A stretch of DNA of 45,672 nucleotides from Deltaproteobacteria bacterium. Its GTDB lineage: Bacteria > Desulfobacterota > DSM-4660 > Desulfatiglandales > HGW-15. Numbering within the stretch: position 1 is the stretch's first letter; the number at the start of each line of letters is the position of its first letter. The notes beneath the pieces were generated by a model. That model worked only from the letters and a program-made list of their open reading frames with translations. It was not told the origin of the DNA and did no database searches. The DNA lies in NCBI GenBank assembly GCA_019308745.1, contig JAFDHO010000008.1, positions 1 to 45,672 of the forward strand, given 5' to 3'. Shown here piece after piece: positions 15,415 to 23,184 of this stretch. Position numbers and translations under genes: made by a program.

Positions 15415-16185
15415 ATGGCTCTTCTTACTGTGCGATCACTAACCAAGTATTTCGGGGGCTTGACCGCCCTCAATGGCTTCAGCCTTGATGTTGAGGCAGG
15501 GGAAATCCTGGGGATCATTGGACCAAACGGTTCAGGGAAAACCACTTTCTTTAATGTTCTGACAGGCATGCATAGGGCCAACGGAGGCGAAGTCTATCTG
15601 AGCGGGATCAAGGCCAACCTCTTGGAAACAAAGACCCACACTATAATAAGGCATGGAATTGCAAGGACTTTTCAAAACCAGAGGCCCTTCAACAATCTTA
15701 GCGTTCTGGAAAACGTGATGGTGGGCGGCCATTCCCGCACGAGAGGCGGGGTGTTTTCTGCTTTGTTTGGCTTGAGGGCGGCTCGTAGAGACAGGGAACG
15801 ACTCAAGGGTGAAGCGAGAGAAGTAATGGCCATCTTCGGCAAGCGTCTTCTCAGCATGGAGGATGCTCCCGCCTGGAATCTCTCATATGCAAACAGAAGA
15901 CGCCTCGAAATTGCCAGGGCAATTGTTTCCAAACCTCGAATCCTTCTCCTGGATGAGCCAACCGCGGGTATGAATCCTGCCGAGTCTCTCCAACTTGTCA
16001 AAAACATAAAGGACATAAATAGAATGGGAATTGCGGTTATTGTCATAGAGCACGATATGCGGGTCATAAAGCAGCTCTGTCAGAGGGTCGTTGCCCTCGA
16101 CCACGGGGAAAAGGTGGTGGAAGGTGCCTATTCTGAGGTGAGAAACAACCCAAGGGTCATTGAGGCCTATTTGGGAAAGGACTAA
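15415..16185 (+). CDS. livG: Liv-type ABC transporter ATP-binding protein (LivG family), second set
   Basis: An ABC ATPase of about 256 residues with Walker A GPNGSGKTT, Q-loop region RTFQNQRPF, signature LSYANRRRLEIARAI, Walker B ILLLDEPTAGMNP and the switch histidine in VIEHDMRVI. The ATG at 15415 begins the conserved domain (LLTVRSLTKYFGG). An in-frame TTG at 15373 would overlap livM by 38 bases and add a non-conserved leader, so it was not used. The ribosome-binding site before 15415 is weak (TTGAG), so initiation may depend on coupling to livM, which ends five bases before. Confidence 0.9.
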   Translation: MALLTVRSLTKYFGGLTALNGFSLDVEAGEILGIIGPNGSGKTTFFNVLTGMHRANGGEVYLSGIKANLLETKTHTIIRHGIARTFQNQRPFNNLSVLENVMVGGHSRTRGGVFSALFGLRAARRDRERLKGEAREVMAIFGKRLLSMEDAPAWNLSYANRRRLEIARAIVSKPRILLLDEPTAGMNPAESLQLVKNIKDINRMGIAVIVIEHDMRVIKQLCQRVVALDHGEKVVEGAYSEVRNNPRVIEAYLGKD

Positions 16186-16228
16186 TCTCATTGGCAAAAG
16201 CCGGTTCTATTTGTAGAGAAAATTCAAA

Positions 16229-16942
16229 ATGTTGAAATTAGCTCAGGTGACTACCTACTATGGCCCACTCAGGGCACTGCACGATATCTCACTCCAGGTT
16301 CATCGGAAGGAAATAGTCTGTCTCTTGGGGGGCAACGCTTCAGGGAAATCCACGACAATGAAAGCCATATTGGGTATTGTGAAGCCTAGAGCAGGACAAA
16401 TACATTTTATGGGGAACCGAATTGACGGCCTTCGCACTCATAACATAGTGCGGCAGGGAATTTCACCGGTGCCGGAGGCAAGAAGGATATTTGCCCGACT
16501 CACGGTCGAAGAAAACCTTGAAATGGGTGCTTTTGTTCGTCGTAGAACTCCTGGATATGATTTCGAAAGAGAAGCAGGGGAGGTTTTCAGGCTTTTTCCC
16601 AGACTCAGGGAGAGGGTCAAGCAGGATGCAAGCACATTGAGCGGGGGAGAGCAGCAGATGCTGGCTATCGGGCGGGCATTGATGGCTAAACCCAAGATGA
16701 TCATAATGGATGAGCCTTCCATGGGATTGTCCCCATTGCTCGTAAACGAGGTTTTCGGCGTGATCCAAAGGGTAAGGGATCTTGGGATTTCCATATTCGT
16801 GGTCGAGCAGAACCTGAGAAAAGCCTTGTCAATTGCAGATAGGGGTTACATATTGAATGCAGGAGAAATCGTCATGGAAGATACTGCTGAAAACCTGTTA
16901 GGAGATGAAAATGTGGTTAGGGCGTATCTTGGGGAGGAGTAA
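16229..16942 (+). CDS. livF: Liv-type ABC transporter ATP-binding protein (LivF family), second set
   Basis: A LivF-type ATPase of about 237 residues. It shows Walker A GGNASGKST, signature LSGGEQQMLAIGRAL, Walker B IIMDEPSMGLSP and the family end VVEQNLRKALSIADRGY. It is closely similar to the livF at 5651-6379, including the unusual Walker A spelling, which suggests that the two operons share an origin. It lies 43 bases after livG and 44 bases before the binding-protein gene. The ribosome-binding site is not strong. Confidence 0.92.
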   Translation: MLKLAQVTTYYGPLRALHDISLQVHRKEIVCLLGGNASGKSTTMKAILGIVKPRAGQIHFMGNRIDGLRTHNIVRQGISPVPEARRIFARLTVEENLEMGAFVRRRTPGYDFEREAGEVFRLFPRLRERVKQDASTLSGGEQQMLAIGRALMAKPKMIIMDEPSMGLSPLLVNEVFGVIQRVRDLGISIFVVEQNLRKALSIADRGYILNAGEIVMEDTAENLLGDENVVRAYLGEE

Positions 16943-16986
16943 CGTTATTTTTCGAACAATGTCAAGAGAACGAAAGGAGGGTTAGC

Positions 16987-18147
16987 ATGAAGTCGAGATT
17001 TTTCGTGGCCATTTTGGTGCTGGCATCTGGTCTGGTTTTGGGCTCACTGTCCATGGCAGCTGAACCCCTGGGAATCGGGCTTTGTGCCCCCATGAGCGGC
17101 GGGGCCGCCTCTTGGGGGAAGAAGGCGGAATTGGGGACCCAGTTTGCCATAGAGAGGATTAATGCAGCCGGTGGCGTCGTGCCGAAATGTGAAGGAAAGG
17201 CGCGAAAGCTCAAGCTTATTGAGGTTGCGGATGACAAGAATGACCCTAGGGAGGGAGCCGCGATTGCGCAGCGTTTTGTCGATAATGACAAAATGCTGGC
17301 CATGGTCGGACCAATAACAAGTACCGTGGCTTTGGCGGGCGCGCCAATTCTTAATAAGCACGGCCTTGTGCAATTGGCAATAGGAGCTACGGCTCCCGTT
17401 TATAGTGCAGCAGGCCCGTATTCTTTCAGAGTTGTCCCAACCGATGCCTTTCAAGGAAGATACATGGCTGAGTGGGCACTGAGTCAGAAAGAATGGAAAC
17501 GCTATGCCACCATATACGTTAATGATGATTACGGCAGAGGACTAAACGAGGTCTTCGTCGCTGCCATGAAGGAGTTGGGCGCAGCCCAGCGCATAAAGGT
17601 TGTTGCATCCGAGGCTTATCTGCCCAACGACACAGACTTCACCGTCCAGCTTTCGAAGATAAAGTCACTGCGCGCGGACGCCCTCTTCATCGCAGGTCAT
17701 TATAGGGAAGGCGCGCTTATTGCTCGACAGTCGCGCGAGCTGGGGCTTAACGTTCAGATCCTGGGTACAGATGGCATAGGGCATCCGGAGTATATAAAGG
17801 TGGCGGGAAAAGCAGCTGAAGGAACAATCTACTCCGGATACTTTTCCCTGAAAGACAAACGGCCATACATACAGCAGTGGGCTGCTCAATTCAAAAAGAA
17901 ATACGGACGTGACCCGGGACTCGTGGAGGGACTGGCCAATGATTGCGTTGAGCTCCTGGCCAAGGCAATAGAACTTGGGGGAGTAAATCGGCGAGATATA
18001 GCTGTTGCCCTTTCGGCCATCGGCGCTTACTATCCGCCCGTTATGGGAGCGCTTGGAGAGAACAAGTTTGACAGCAACGGCGACATGGTACGAAGTATGC
18101 TGATGTACATGGTGAAGGATGGAATGGCCGTGCTGTACCATAAATAA
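16987..18147 (+). CDS. livJ: Liv-type ABC transporter periplasmic substrate-binding protein, second set
   Basis: A periplasmic binding protein of 386 residues with a Sec signal peptide (MKSRFFVAILVLASG to about SMAAEP). The mature start IGLCAPMSGGAASWGKKAELG is of the Peripla_BP_6 type, and FAIERINAAGGV follows. The start ATG at 16987 has an excellent AAAGGAGGG site seven bases upstream, probably to give strong translation of the binding protein. It is the last gene of the AOR-Liv operon, the reverse of the first Liv operon in which the binding protein comes first. The ligand is not inferable; the AOR gene upstream hints at a compound that is converted to an aldehyde or an aromatic acid. Confidence 0.88.
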   Translation: MKSRFFVAILVLASGLVLGSLSMAAEPLGIGLCAPMSGGAASWGKKAELGTQFAIERINAAGGVVPKCEGKARKLKLIEVADDKNDPREGAAIAQRFVDNDKMLAMVGPITSTVALAGAPILNKHGLVQLAIGATAPVYSAAGPYSFRVVPTDAFQGRYMAEWALSQKEWKRYATIYVNDDYGRGLNEVFVAAMKELGAAQRIKVVASEAYLPNDTDFTVQLSKIKSLRADALFIAGHYREGALIARQSRELGLNVQILGTDGIGHPEYIKVAGKAAEGTIYSGYFSLKDKRPYIQQWAAQFKKKYGRDPGLVEGLANDCVELLAKAIELGGVNRRDIAVALSAIGAYYPPVMGALGENKFDSNGDMVRSMLMYMVKDGMAVLYHK

Positions 18148-18528
18148 ACACTTGGCTTGCTCTCCCAGAAGGGTTGCCAGGTTGGCGTGAAGCGAGTCGG
18201 CCAGACTTCGTGTATTGGCTTTTGAGTGTGTGCTGAAAGCCCAGGTCCCTGTAGTTGAGCGGTCGGGCTGTTGCGGTCGGTGCATCGCGTCGGCGGTCGG
18301 GCCGCGCCAAATATTTGAAGTTGTTCGAAAGAGGTCTGAATTGAGGCTCAATTTAGACCCCATATGGCCCTTTTTGGTGAAACAGCAAGTCTGTGGTGCC
18401 ATCACGGGTAGGATCCTTGTCTTGGGACTCAGGTATGGTAAAGGTGCGGTTCCCGGCCTCCACAAGACCCTTCTCTTGCCAAGGGTGCAACACGACTCCA
18501 TTATGCCGTTAAACGGAAGGGGTGGATT
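18148..18528. other. Intergenic stretch, nothing recognised
   Basis: About 380 bases between the second Liv operon and the UPF0158 gene. Open frames cross it on both strands but none has a recognisable domain, and the minus-strand one overlaps the end of livJ. I see no clear terminator after livJ. The last 15 bases contain the strong GGAAGGGGTGG ribosome-binding site for the next gene. Confidence 0.4.
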
Positions 18529-18945
18529 ATGGCTATCTCATACGATGATATTGAAAATGCATTCCTTTTTGTCAGCATGGGTCAACAATTTATGAACAAC
18601 GCCTACCTATGTAAGGAAACGGGGGAGATATTCTACACTTCCGAGATGGGTGATTCAGACGATCTTCCGGAGGATATTGAAGACCTGGAGAAGTACATAG
18701 CCATCCCCCACAAGAACGACCTTGACCTAGGCAAAGCCCTCGTATTTGAGTTTGTATCGGAATATTTGCCCGAGGAGTTGGAAAGGGTGTACTCAATCTT
18801 TCGTCGCAGGGGTGCATATTCGAGGTTTAAGGACCTTCTGGCGAGCAAAGGTGCTCTCGAAGATTGGTACGAGTTTGAAGACCAACGGCAGAAAGATGCA
18901 CTCAAAAGATGGTGCCGCGATAACGACATAGAAATAGAGGATTAG
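18529..18945 (+). CDS. UPF0158-family protein
   Basis: A small acidic protein of 138 residues that matches the uncharacterised UPF0158 family (PF03682). The landmarks are an N-terminal YDDIENAFLFVS segment, a central acidic stretch (DDLPEDIEDLEKYIAIP), and the C-terminal end W-Y-x-F-E ... ALKRWCRDNDIEIED. No catalytic motif is known for the family and I can assign no function. The start is well supported by GGAAGGGGTGG just upstream. It stands alone between the second Liv operon and a toxin-antitoxin pair. Confidence 0.72.
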   Translation: MAISYDDIENAFLFVSMGQQFMNNAYLCKETGEIFYTSEMGDSDDLPEDIEDLEKYIAIPHKNDLDLGKALVFEFVSEYLPEELERVYSIFRRRGAYSRFKDLLASKGALEDWYEFEDQRQKDALKRWCRDNDIEIED

Positions 18946-19111
18946 ACAAAACCGCAGAGGCTACCTCCTTCATGGGGGCATTCCTGATGCAGTTTCAGTG
19001 GATCACGGGCAGACTCCAGAGAATTGACAGCCCCTTTTTTGGAGTGGTTGTTGGATGATTTGGGCAACAATATGGTAAGACTCGAATCCAAAAGCTTGAC
19101 AAAATGACCTC

Positions 19112-19134
19112 TATAATGTACAAGTAGATGTACA
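19112..19134 (+). promoter_or_regulatory. Probable -10 box and paired TGTACA operators of the toxin-antitoxin operon
   Basis: A consensus TATAAT (19112-19117) is overlapped by the first of two TGTACA palindromes (19117-19122 and 19129-19134). Their centres are 12 bases apart, about one helical turn. TGTACA is the core recognition motif of YefM-type antitoxins in the paired operators of yefM-yoeB, so this arrangement fits autorepression by the Phd/YefM antitoxin that starts 18 bases later. A TTGACA at 19096-19101 is only 10 bases from the TATAAT, too close to serve as its -35 element. Confidence 0.65.
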
Positions 19135-19152
19135 TCTCAGGGGGACGCAGCT

Positions 19153-19386
19153 ATGAAGACGGTCACATTCACTGATTTCCGCAAAAAAGCATCCGTTTTC
19201 ATAACCGAGGTAGAACACGGAGAAAGGCTTATTCTGCTCCGCCGTGGGAAACCTGTGGCCGAAATCGTCCCCTTCTTCGACATCTCCCGAAAAACCCCTG
19301 CATGGAAGGAGCCGGGAATCCGCTTGCGGATACAAGGAAGAGATCTCTCCTCCGCAATCTTGGAAGAGCGAGAGACGGCCGCATGA
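19153..19386 (+). CDS. Type II antitoxin, Phd/YefM family
   Basis: A 77-residue DNA-binding antitoxin. The N-terminus KTVTFTDFRKKASVFITEVE followed by GERLILLRRGKPVAEIVPF is the classic Phd/YefM fold, in which the N-terminal half dimerises and binds the operator. The C-terminal part from about residue 55 (RLRIQGRDLSSAILEERE) should wrap the toxin. A GGGGGA site lies nine bases upstream. Its stop overlaps the toxin start (ATGA), the usual coupling in such pairs. Paired TGTACA motifs upstream fit autoregulation. Confidence 0.88.
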   Translation: MKTVTFTDFRKKASVFITEVEHGERLILLRRGKPVAEIVPFFDISRKTPAWKEPGIRLRIQGRDLSSAILEERETAA

Positions 19387-19802
19387 AGGTGGCAATTGAT
19401 TCATCATCCCTTGCCAAAAGATATGCGCAAGAGCCCGGAAGCGACAAACTTGATCGGATTCTCCAGGACGCTTCGGAGTTGGCTTTCTGTGTCATCTTGG
19501 TGCCTGAGATCGTCTCTGGTCTCAATCGGCGATTGAGAGACCGGGCGCTTTCTATCGGAGGCTACCGGGCGGCAAAAAGACAACTATTGGCTGACGTACA
19601 CGACTCGACGGTTCTCCAGATTACTCCCTCGGTTGTATCTCGTTCAGTAAGGCTTTTGGAAAACAATATCTTGCGCACACTGGACGTCCTCCATGTTGCT
19701 TGCGCTCTTGAGTGGGAAGCAGATCTATTCGTAACATCGGACAGAAGACAATCCATTGCAGCAATGAAGAGCGGGCTTCCAACTGAGTATCTAGGTCAAT
19801 GA
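19383..19802 (+). CDS. PIN-domain toxin (VapC-like)
   Basis: A 139-residue PIN-domain ribonuclease, the toxin partner of the Phd/YefM antitoxin. Conserved acidic positions are visible: the first Asp in VAIDSSSLAKRY, a Glu in VPEIVS, an Asp in RTLDVLHVACA and the last Asp in FVTSDRRQ. These form the Mg2+ site that cleaves RNA. The start at 19383 is chosen because ATGA overlaps the antitoxin stop and the conserved domain begins at once; an earlier in-frame ATG at 19302 lies inside the antitoxin. It appears intact. Confidence 0.87.
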   Translation: MKVAIDSSSLAKRYAQEPGSDKLDRILQDASELAFCVILVPEIVSGLNRRLRDRALSIGGYRAAKRQLLADVHDSTVLQITPSVVSRSVRLLENNILRTLDVLHVACALEWEADLFVTSDRRQSIAAMKSGLPTEYLGQ

Positions 19803-19880
19803 AGTGCCTTGACCCAAGACTGATCGGTGCCACTAAGTTCCACGTTTGCGGATTACGGTTCTGTTGGTTTTTGCGTGTCC

Positions 19881-20077
19881 AATTATGATGGTCTCGTAAA
19901 AAGTGTGAAACTGCTCATTTCTGTCATTCCTGCCCCGCATCTCAGGTGCGGGATGAACTCCAGCAGGAATCCAGTAATTTCAAGAGCTTCCGGATGCCGG
20001 TGGAAGATCCCGTGTTCAGCGGGGATCAACGTAGTCCGGCATGACAGTTTTGGACTTTTTGCGAATTCATCAATTAT
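19881..20077. repeat. MITE-like inverted-repeat element
   Basis: The left arm (about 19881-19928) and the right arm (about 20041-20077) are imperfect inverted copies. Left TCGTAAAAAGTGTGAAACTG matches the reverse complement of the right, TCGCAAAAAGTCCAAAACTG, and both lead into CTGTCAT. Two further hairpins lie inside: one around the shared GCAGGAAT/ATTCCTGC pair and one around GATCCC...GGGGATC. No gene is carried. It resembles the non-coding 'TGTCATTCC...GGAATGAC' elements frequent in deltaproteobacterial genomes. Confidence 0.6.
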
Positions 20078-20132
20078 GGAAGAGTCGATTCCAAGGCCAT
20101 GATTAAACTAAGAAGACTATTCACGCCGGTCC

Positions 20133-20261
20133 ATGGATCTTTACCTGCGTTTGTCAGGGGGGTCTCCGGAGGCTCTGTCGAAGAATCTCCTCCAGAAGAT
20201 AGCGCAAGAAGAAAAGCACCATCTTTCCACCGTGGCGCACATGCTTGAAGACCAAATCTGA
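20133..20261 (+). pseudogene. Probable rubrerythrin C-terminal fragment
   Basis: A 42-residue frame reads MDLYLRLSGGSPEALSKNLL and then QKIAQEEKHHLSTVAHMLED, ending QI and stop. The second half looks like the last helix of the ferritin-like domain of rubrerythrins (L-x-x-I-A-x-E-E-K-x-H-L). An in-frame stop lies 24 bases before the first ATG, so only the tail survives and the metal site is missing. It sits between a MITE-like element and a chimeric gene, in a region that has lost DNA. The family call rests on one helix. Confidence 0.42.
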
Positions 20262-20305
20262 GGATCACTGACCAGGCCGGATTTCATGGTGAAGGGATCT
20301 CGCAT

Positions 20306-21106
20306 ATGACAGAATTGATCGTGCGAAATGAGCCGGCGATCAGAATGGGGTTTTTTGTGGGTATCTTCCTGGCCGTGGCCCTGGTCGAACTGGTTGCCCC
20401 GCGCCGGGGTCTGACCGTATCAAAGAAGACTCGATGGTTTGGAAACATCGGCATAGTGGCCATCAATACCTTCCTTCTGAGGATCCTGTTTCCTGCCGGC
20501 GCCGTAGGGATCTCGATATGGGTAGGGCGTCAGGGCTGGGGGATATTCAATCTTGCCGAATGGCCCTTCTGGCTTGAGATTGTCTTAACGGTCATCATAC
20601 TTGACTTTGTCATCTACATGCAGCACGTGATGTTCCATGCCGTCCCTGCCCTGTGGCGTCTCCATATGATGCACCATGCGGACCTGGACATCGACCTTAC
20701 CACCGGGACGCGGTTCCATCCCATTGAGATCATCATATCCATAGGGATAAAGGCAGGAGCCATCATCATACTGGGGGCCCCTCCGGTGGGTGTCATCATC
20801 TTTGAGATCATCTTGAACGGGACGGCCATGTTCAATCACGGTAATTTCTTTATTCCCCTGGGAGTTGACCGGGTATTGAGGCTCCTGGTAGACTTTCAGA
20901 TGGGGCACGAGCCTGACAAGTTACTCCAAAGGATCATGGCCCGTATTGTCCCGGGTCCCGAAGTGAACAGGGGCAGTGATACATGTCTCGTGAGCCTCAT
21001 ATCCTGGAGGGCCGAAGGCATGTCCGATGCTCGGTGGAAGAGACTGTGCGTGTCACACGAGACACAGATGTTTATCATCAAGCACATGATAGAGAGCGGC
21101 GCTTGA
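20306..21106 (+). CDS. Chimeric ORF: truncated fatty acid hydroxylase/sterol desaturase joined to an SRPBCC-like tail
   Basis: Residues about 1-194 are a membrane fatty-acid-hydroxylase/sterol-desaturase domain (PF04116) with hydrophobic helices and the metal-binding boxes H107-VMF-H111, H120-MM-H123-H124 and FNHGN at 177-180. The last box (H-x-x-H-H), which is needed for the di-iron site, is absent. From about residue 196 (VDFQMG) the sequence instead matches the end of the protein at 25661-26107: both share R-x-VPG, W-R, MSD-x-RW-x-RLC-x-SH. The join falls at RLLV (about 20879-20890), a short sequence that both parents would share. An in-frame deletion fusing two genes is the simplest reading. 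It is probably inactive as a desaturase. The start at 20306 follows GAAGGGATC. Confidence 0.72.
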   Translation: MTELIVRNEPAIRMGFFVGIFLAVALVELVAPRRGLTVSKKTRWFGNIGIVAINTFLLRILFPAGAVGISIWVGRQGWGIFNLAEWPFWLEIVLTVIILDFVIYMQHVMFHAVPALWRLHMMHHADLDIDLTTGTRFHPIEIIISIGIKAGAIIILGAPPVGVIIFEIILNGTAMFNHGNFFIPLGVDRVLRLLVDFQMGHEPDKLLQRIMARIVPGPEVNRGSDTCLVSLISWRAEGMSDARWKRLCVSHETQMFIIKHMIESGA

Positions 21107-21274
21107 CAGGGCCGAGCCTTTCCAATATATTGCTTGAACATCCAGGGAGATCCCCATTCCTTCCTATTCGGTTGGATCAATTATGGGCTGGTGGCGAACA
21201 TGATCTTCCTACAAGTTGACCTTTGACAGAGGCCCTGTTATTCCCCGGGGCGTCGAGCAACAGGGAGTTTCTTC

Positions 21275-22759
21275 ATGAGAAATATAGTTACGGGCGAGGA
21301 CGTGGAAATAGCCATACGTTCAGGGGAAAGGGAGATTGTCGTCGGCCCTGATGACATCATCACAAGCGTTGCCCATGAGGTGGCTGAAAGGGGCGGTATT
21401 CGGTTTGTCCGGGCTGAAGGATCGGCACACGGAGAGGCCAGCCCGGATGAAGGCACCACTCCGAAAGGCACGGCAGAGGCAAGCTCGGCCCCTTCGGGCC
21501 TTGACCTCCAGGTGGGTGAGAGGGCCCGAGCAGAGCAAATCCCCCAAAGAGAGGCCTCCTCCGTCCCCCCCTTTGACATGGACTGGTGGCGAAAGCAGTT
21601 CCCCATTCTGGAACACTATCTTCACGTGGCCAATTGTTCCCAGGCCCCCCAATCCACCTTCACCAGGGAAGCAGCCATGGAATACCTGGACAGCTGGAAT
21701 CAAATGGGTATGGACTGGGAAAGGTGGATGGAAGAGATCCATTATGCAAAGGAAGAATTCGGGAGACTTATCAATGCAAGCCCCGGGGAAATAGCGGTGG
21801 GGACATCCGTATCCGAACTCACCAGCACCATAGCCAGTTCCCTTCCCCTGGACAGGGAAAGAAACAAGGTGGTGGTGACGGATGCGGAATTTCCAACCGT
21901 GGGACATGTGTGGCTGGCCAACAGGAAATACGGCTTTGAAGTGGATTTCATTCCCGTGAAGAACGGAATCATCGAGGTCGATGACTATGACCGGTACGTG
22001 GATGAAAAAACGATCATCACCTCTGCATGCGACACCTATTACTACAACGGATTCCGGCAGGACCTATCCAGGATCATTCCCAAGATCCATGAAAAGGGAT
22101 CCCTGGTCTATGTTGATGCGTACCAGGGCCTGGGCACCCACGCCTTGGACGTGAAGGCATTAGATGTGGACATCCTGGCTTCCGGAAACCTCAAGTACCT
22201 CCTGGGCGTGCCGGGGATCGCCTTCCTCTACGTGAAGAAGGAAATCATCGAATATCTCCAACCCGCCTTTACCGGGTGGTTCGGGCAGGAGAACCCCTTC
22301 GCCTTTGATATCCACAACTTTATATACGCCACGGATGCCAGGCGTTTCGACAATGGCACGCCACCGGTGCCCACTGCCTACATCGCCAGGGCGGGTATGG
22401 GCATTATCAACAGGGTCGGGGTAGAAAACATCTACAGGTGGACCAACGTGCTTTCGGAACATTGCCTCAGAGGGGCCATGGAAAGGGGTCTTGATGTGGC
22501 CAGTCCGACGGATTTGAGCATAAAGGCACCCAATACCGCCATAAGGGTCCCGGGCGATTCCCACGAGTTTGAACTGGCCTTGAGGGAAAAGGGGGTGATA
22601 GCCTCGGCCAGGAGTGACGTGGTCAGGATTGCGCCCCATTTTTTCATCACCCTCGAGGATATCGATTACATCCTTGACTGCTACGCAGAGCTTCTGAAAA
22701 AGAAGAGAAACGGTCAGAGGCTGATATACGGAAAGATGAAGGTGTGGAACCTCGGCTAG
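21275..22759 (+). CDS. Class-V-fold PLP enzyme with EutQ-like N-terminal segment (microcompartment-associated)
   Basis: Residues about 104-494 are a class-V aminotransferase/cysteine-desulfurase fold. D281 and Q284 in YVDAYQGLGTH should contact the PLP ring, and K307 in SGNLKYLLGVPG should bind PLP. A 100-residue extension precedes this. Its first 45 residues (ITSVAHEVAERGGI at about 29-42) resemble the N-terminal segment of EutQ and related microcompartment proteins, and a P/E/A-rich linker of about 55 residues follows. The ATG at 21275 has CAGGGAG upstream. The shell-protein genes start 125 bases downstream. Likely cargo of the compartment, with the extension acting as a tether (inference). 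Candidate activities are aminotransferase (for instance on a ureido-glycine-type amino donor), kynureninase-like cleavage or desulfuration; sequence alone does not decide. Confidence 0.8.
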   Translation: MRNIVTGEDVEIAIRSGEREIVVGPDDIITSVAHEVAERGGIRFVRAEGSAHGEASPDEGTTPKGTAEASSAPSGLDLQVGERARAEQIPQREASSVPPFDMDWWRKQFPILEHYLHVANCSQAPQSTFTREAAMEYLDSWNQMGMDWERWMEEIHYAKEEFGRLINASPGEIAVGTSVSELTSTIASSLPLDRERNKVVVTDAEFPTVGHVWLANRKYGFEVDFIPVKNGIIEVDDYDRYVDEKTIITSACDTYYYNGFRQDLSRIIPKIHEKGSLVYVDAYQGLGTHALDVKALDVDILASGNLKYLLGVPGIAFLYVKKEIIEYLQPAFTGWFGQENPFAFDIHNFIYATDARRFDNGTPPVPTAYIARAGMGIINRVGVENIYRWTNVLSEHCLRGAMERGLDVASPTDLSIKAPNTAIRVPGDSHEFELALREKGVIASARSDVVRIAPHFFITLEDIDYILDCYAELLKKKRNGQRLIYGKMKVWNLG

Positions 22760-22884
22760 CCCTCTGGCAAAAGGCGGCCGTAATCCTGGGTGCCTTGTCA
22801 CCCTGGCCCCGGAGGGGTGAAGGGCAATAACGGGGATCATTCATGTATTATCTACTGCTATTCAACGTGTAACAAGGAGCTGTT

Positions 22885-23184
22885 ATGAAGATCTGTAAAG
22901 TCATGGGATTTGCGACGGCCTCTTTGAAGATTGAAGGCCTGGCCCCCTACAAGTTGCTCATAGTCAAGGGGATAGACGACGAGGGGGAACCGACGGGTGA
23001 AACCCTCCTTGCGGTTGATACCTTCGGGGCCGGGCTGTCGGAGGTGGTTGCTGTGGTGACGGGCTCCACTGCCAGCAAGGCAATCCACAACAAGGATCTG
23101 CCCGTTGATGCAGCGGTGGTAGGTATTATTGATCATGTCTCCATAAACAAGAAAGAAATCTACAGCAAAAACAGGGAGGAATAA
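22885..23184 (+). CDS. Microcompartment vertex protein, BMC-P (EutN/CcmL family)
   Basis: A 99-residue pentamer-forming vertex protein (PF03319) that caps the corners of a bacterial microcompartment. Family landmarks are the N-terminal MKICKVMGFATASLK, LLIVKGID, the central VDTFGAGLSEVVAVVTGSTA and the C-terminal PVDAAVVGIIDHV. Length is normal. A strong AAGGAG site lies upstream. It is the first of three consecutive shell genes; the BMC-H gene begins at the base after its stop. Its presence shows that a closed shell is intended. Confidence 0.93.
   Translation: MKICKVMGFATASLKIEGLAPYKLLIVKGIDDEGEPTGETLLAVDTFGAGLSEVVAVVTGSTASKAIHNKDLPVDAAVVGIIDHVSINKKEIYSKNREE

Noticed and set aside
17665-18501. 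Minus-strand frame of about 278 codons crossing the end of the second livJ
   Set aside because: Half of it is the shadow of livJ and the rest lacks any recognisable domain.
19096-19117. TTGACA and TATAAT as one sigma-70 promoter before the toxin-antitoxin genes
   Set aside because: Only 10 bases separate the boxes, far from the usual 16-18, so they cannot work together. TATAAT alone may still be the -10 box.
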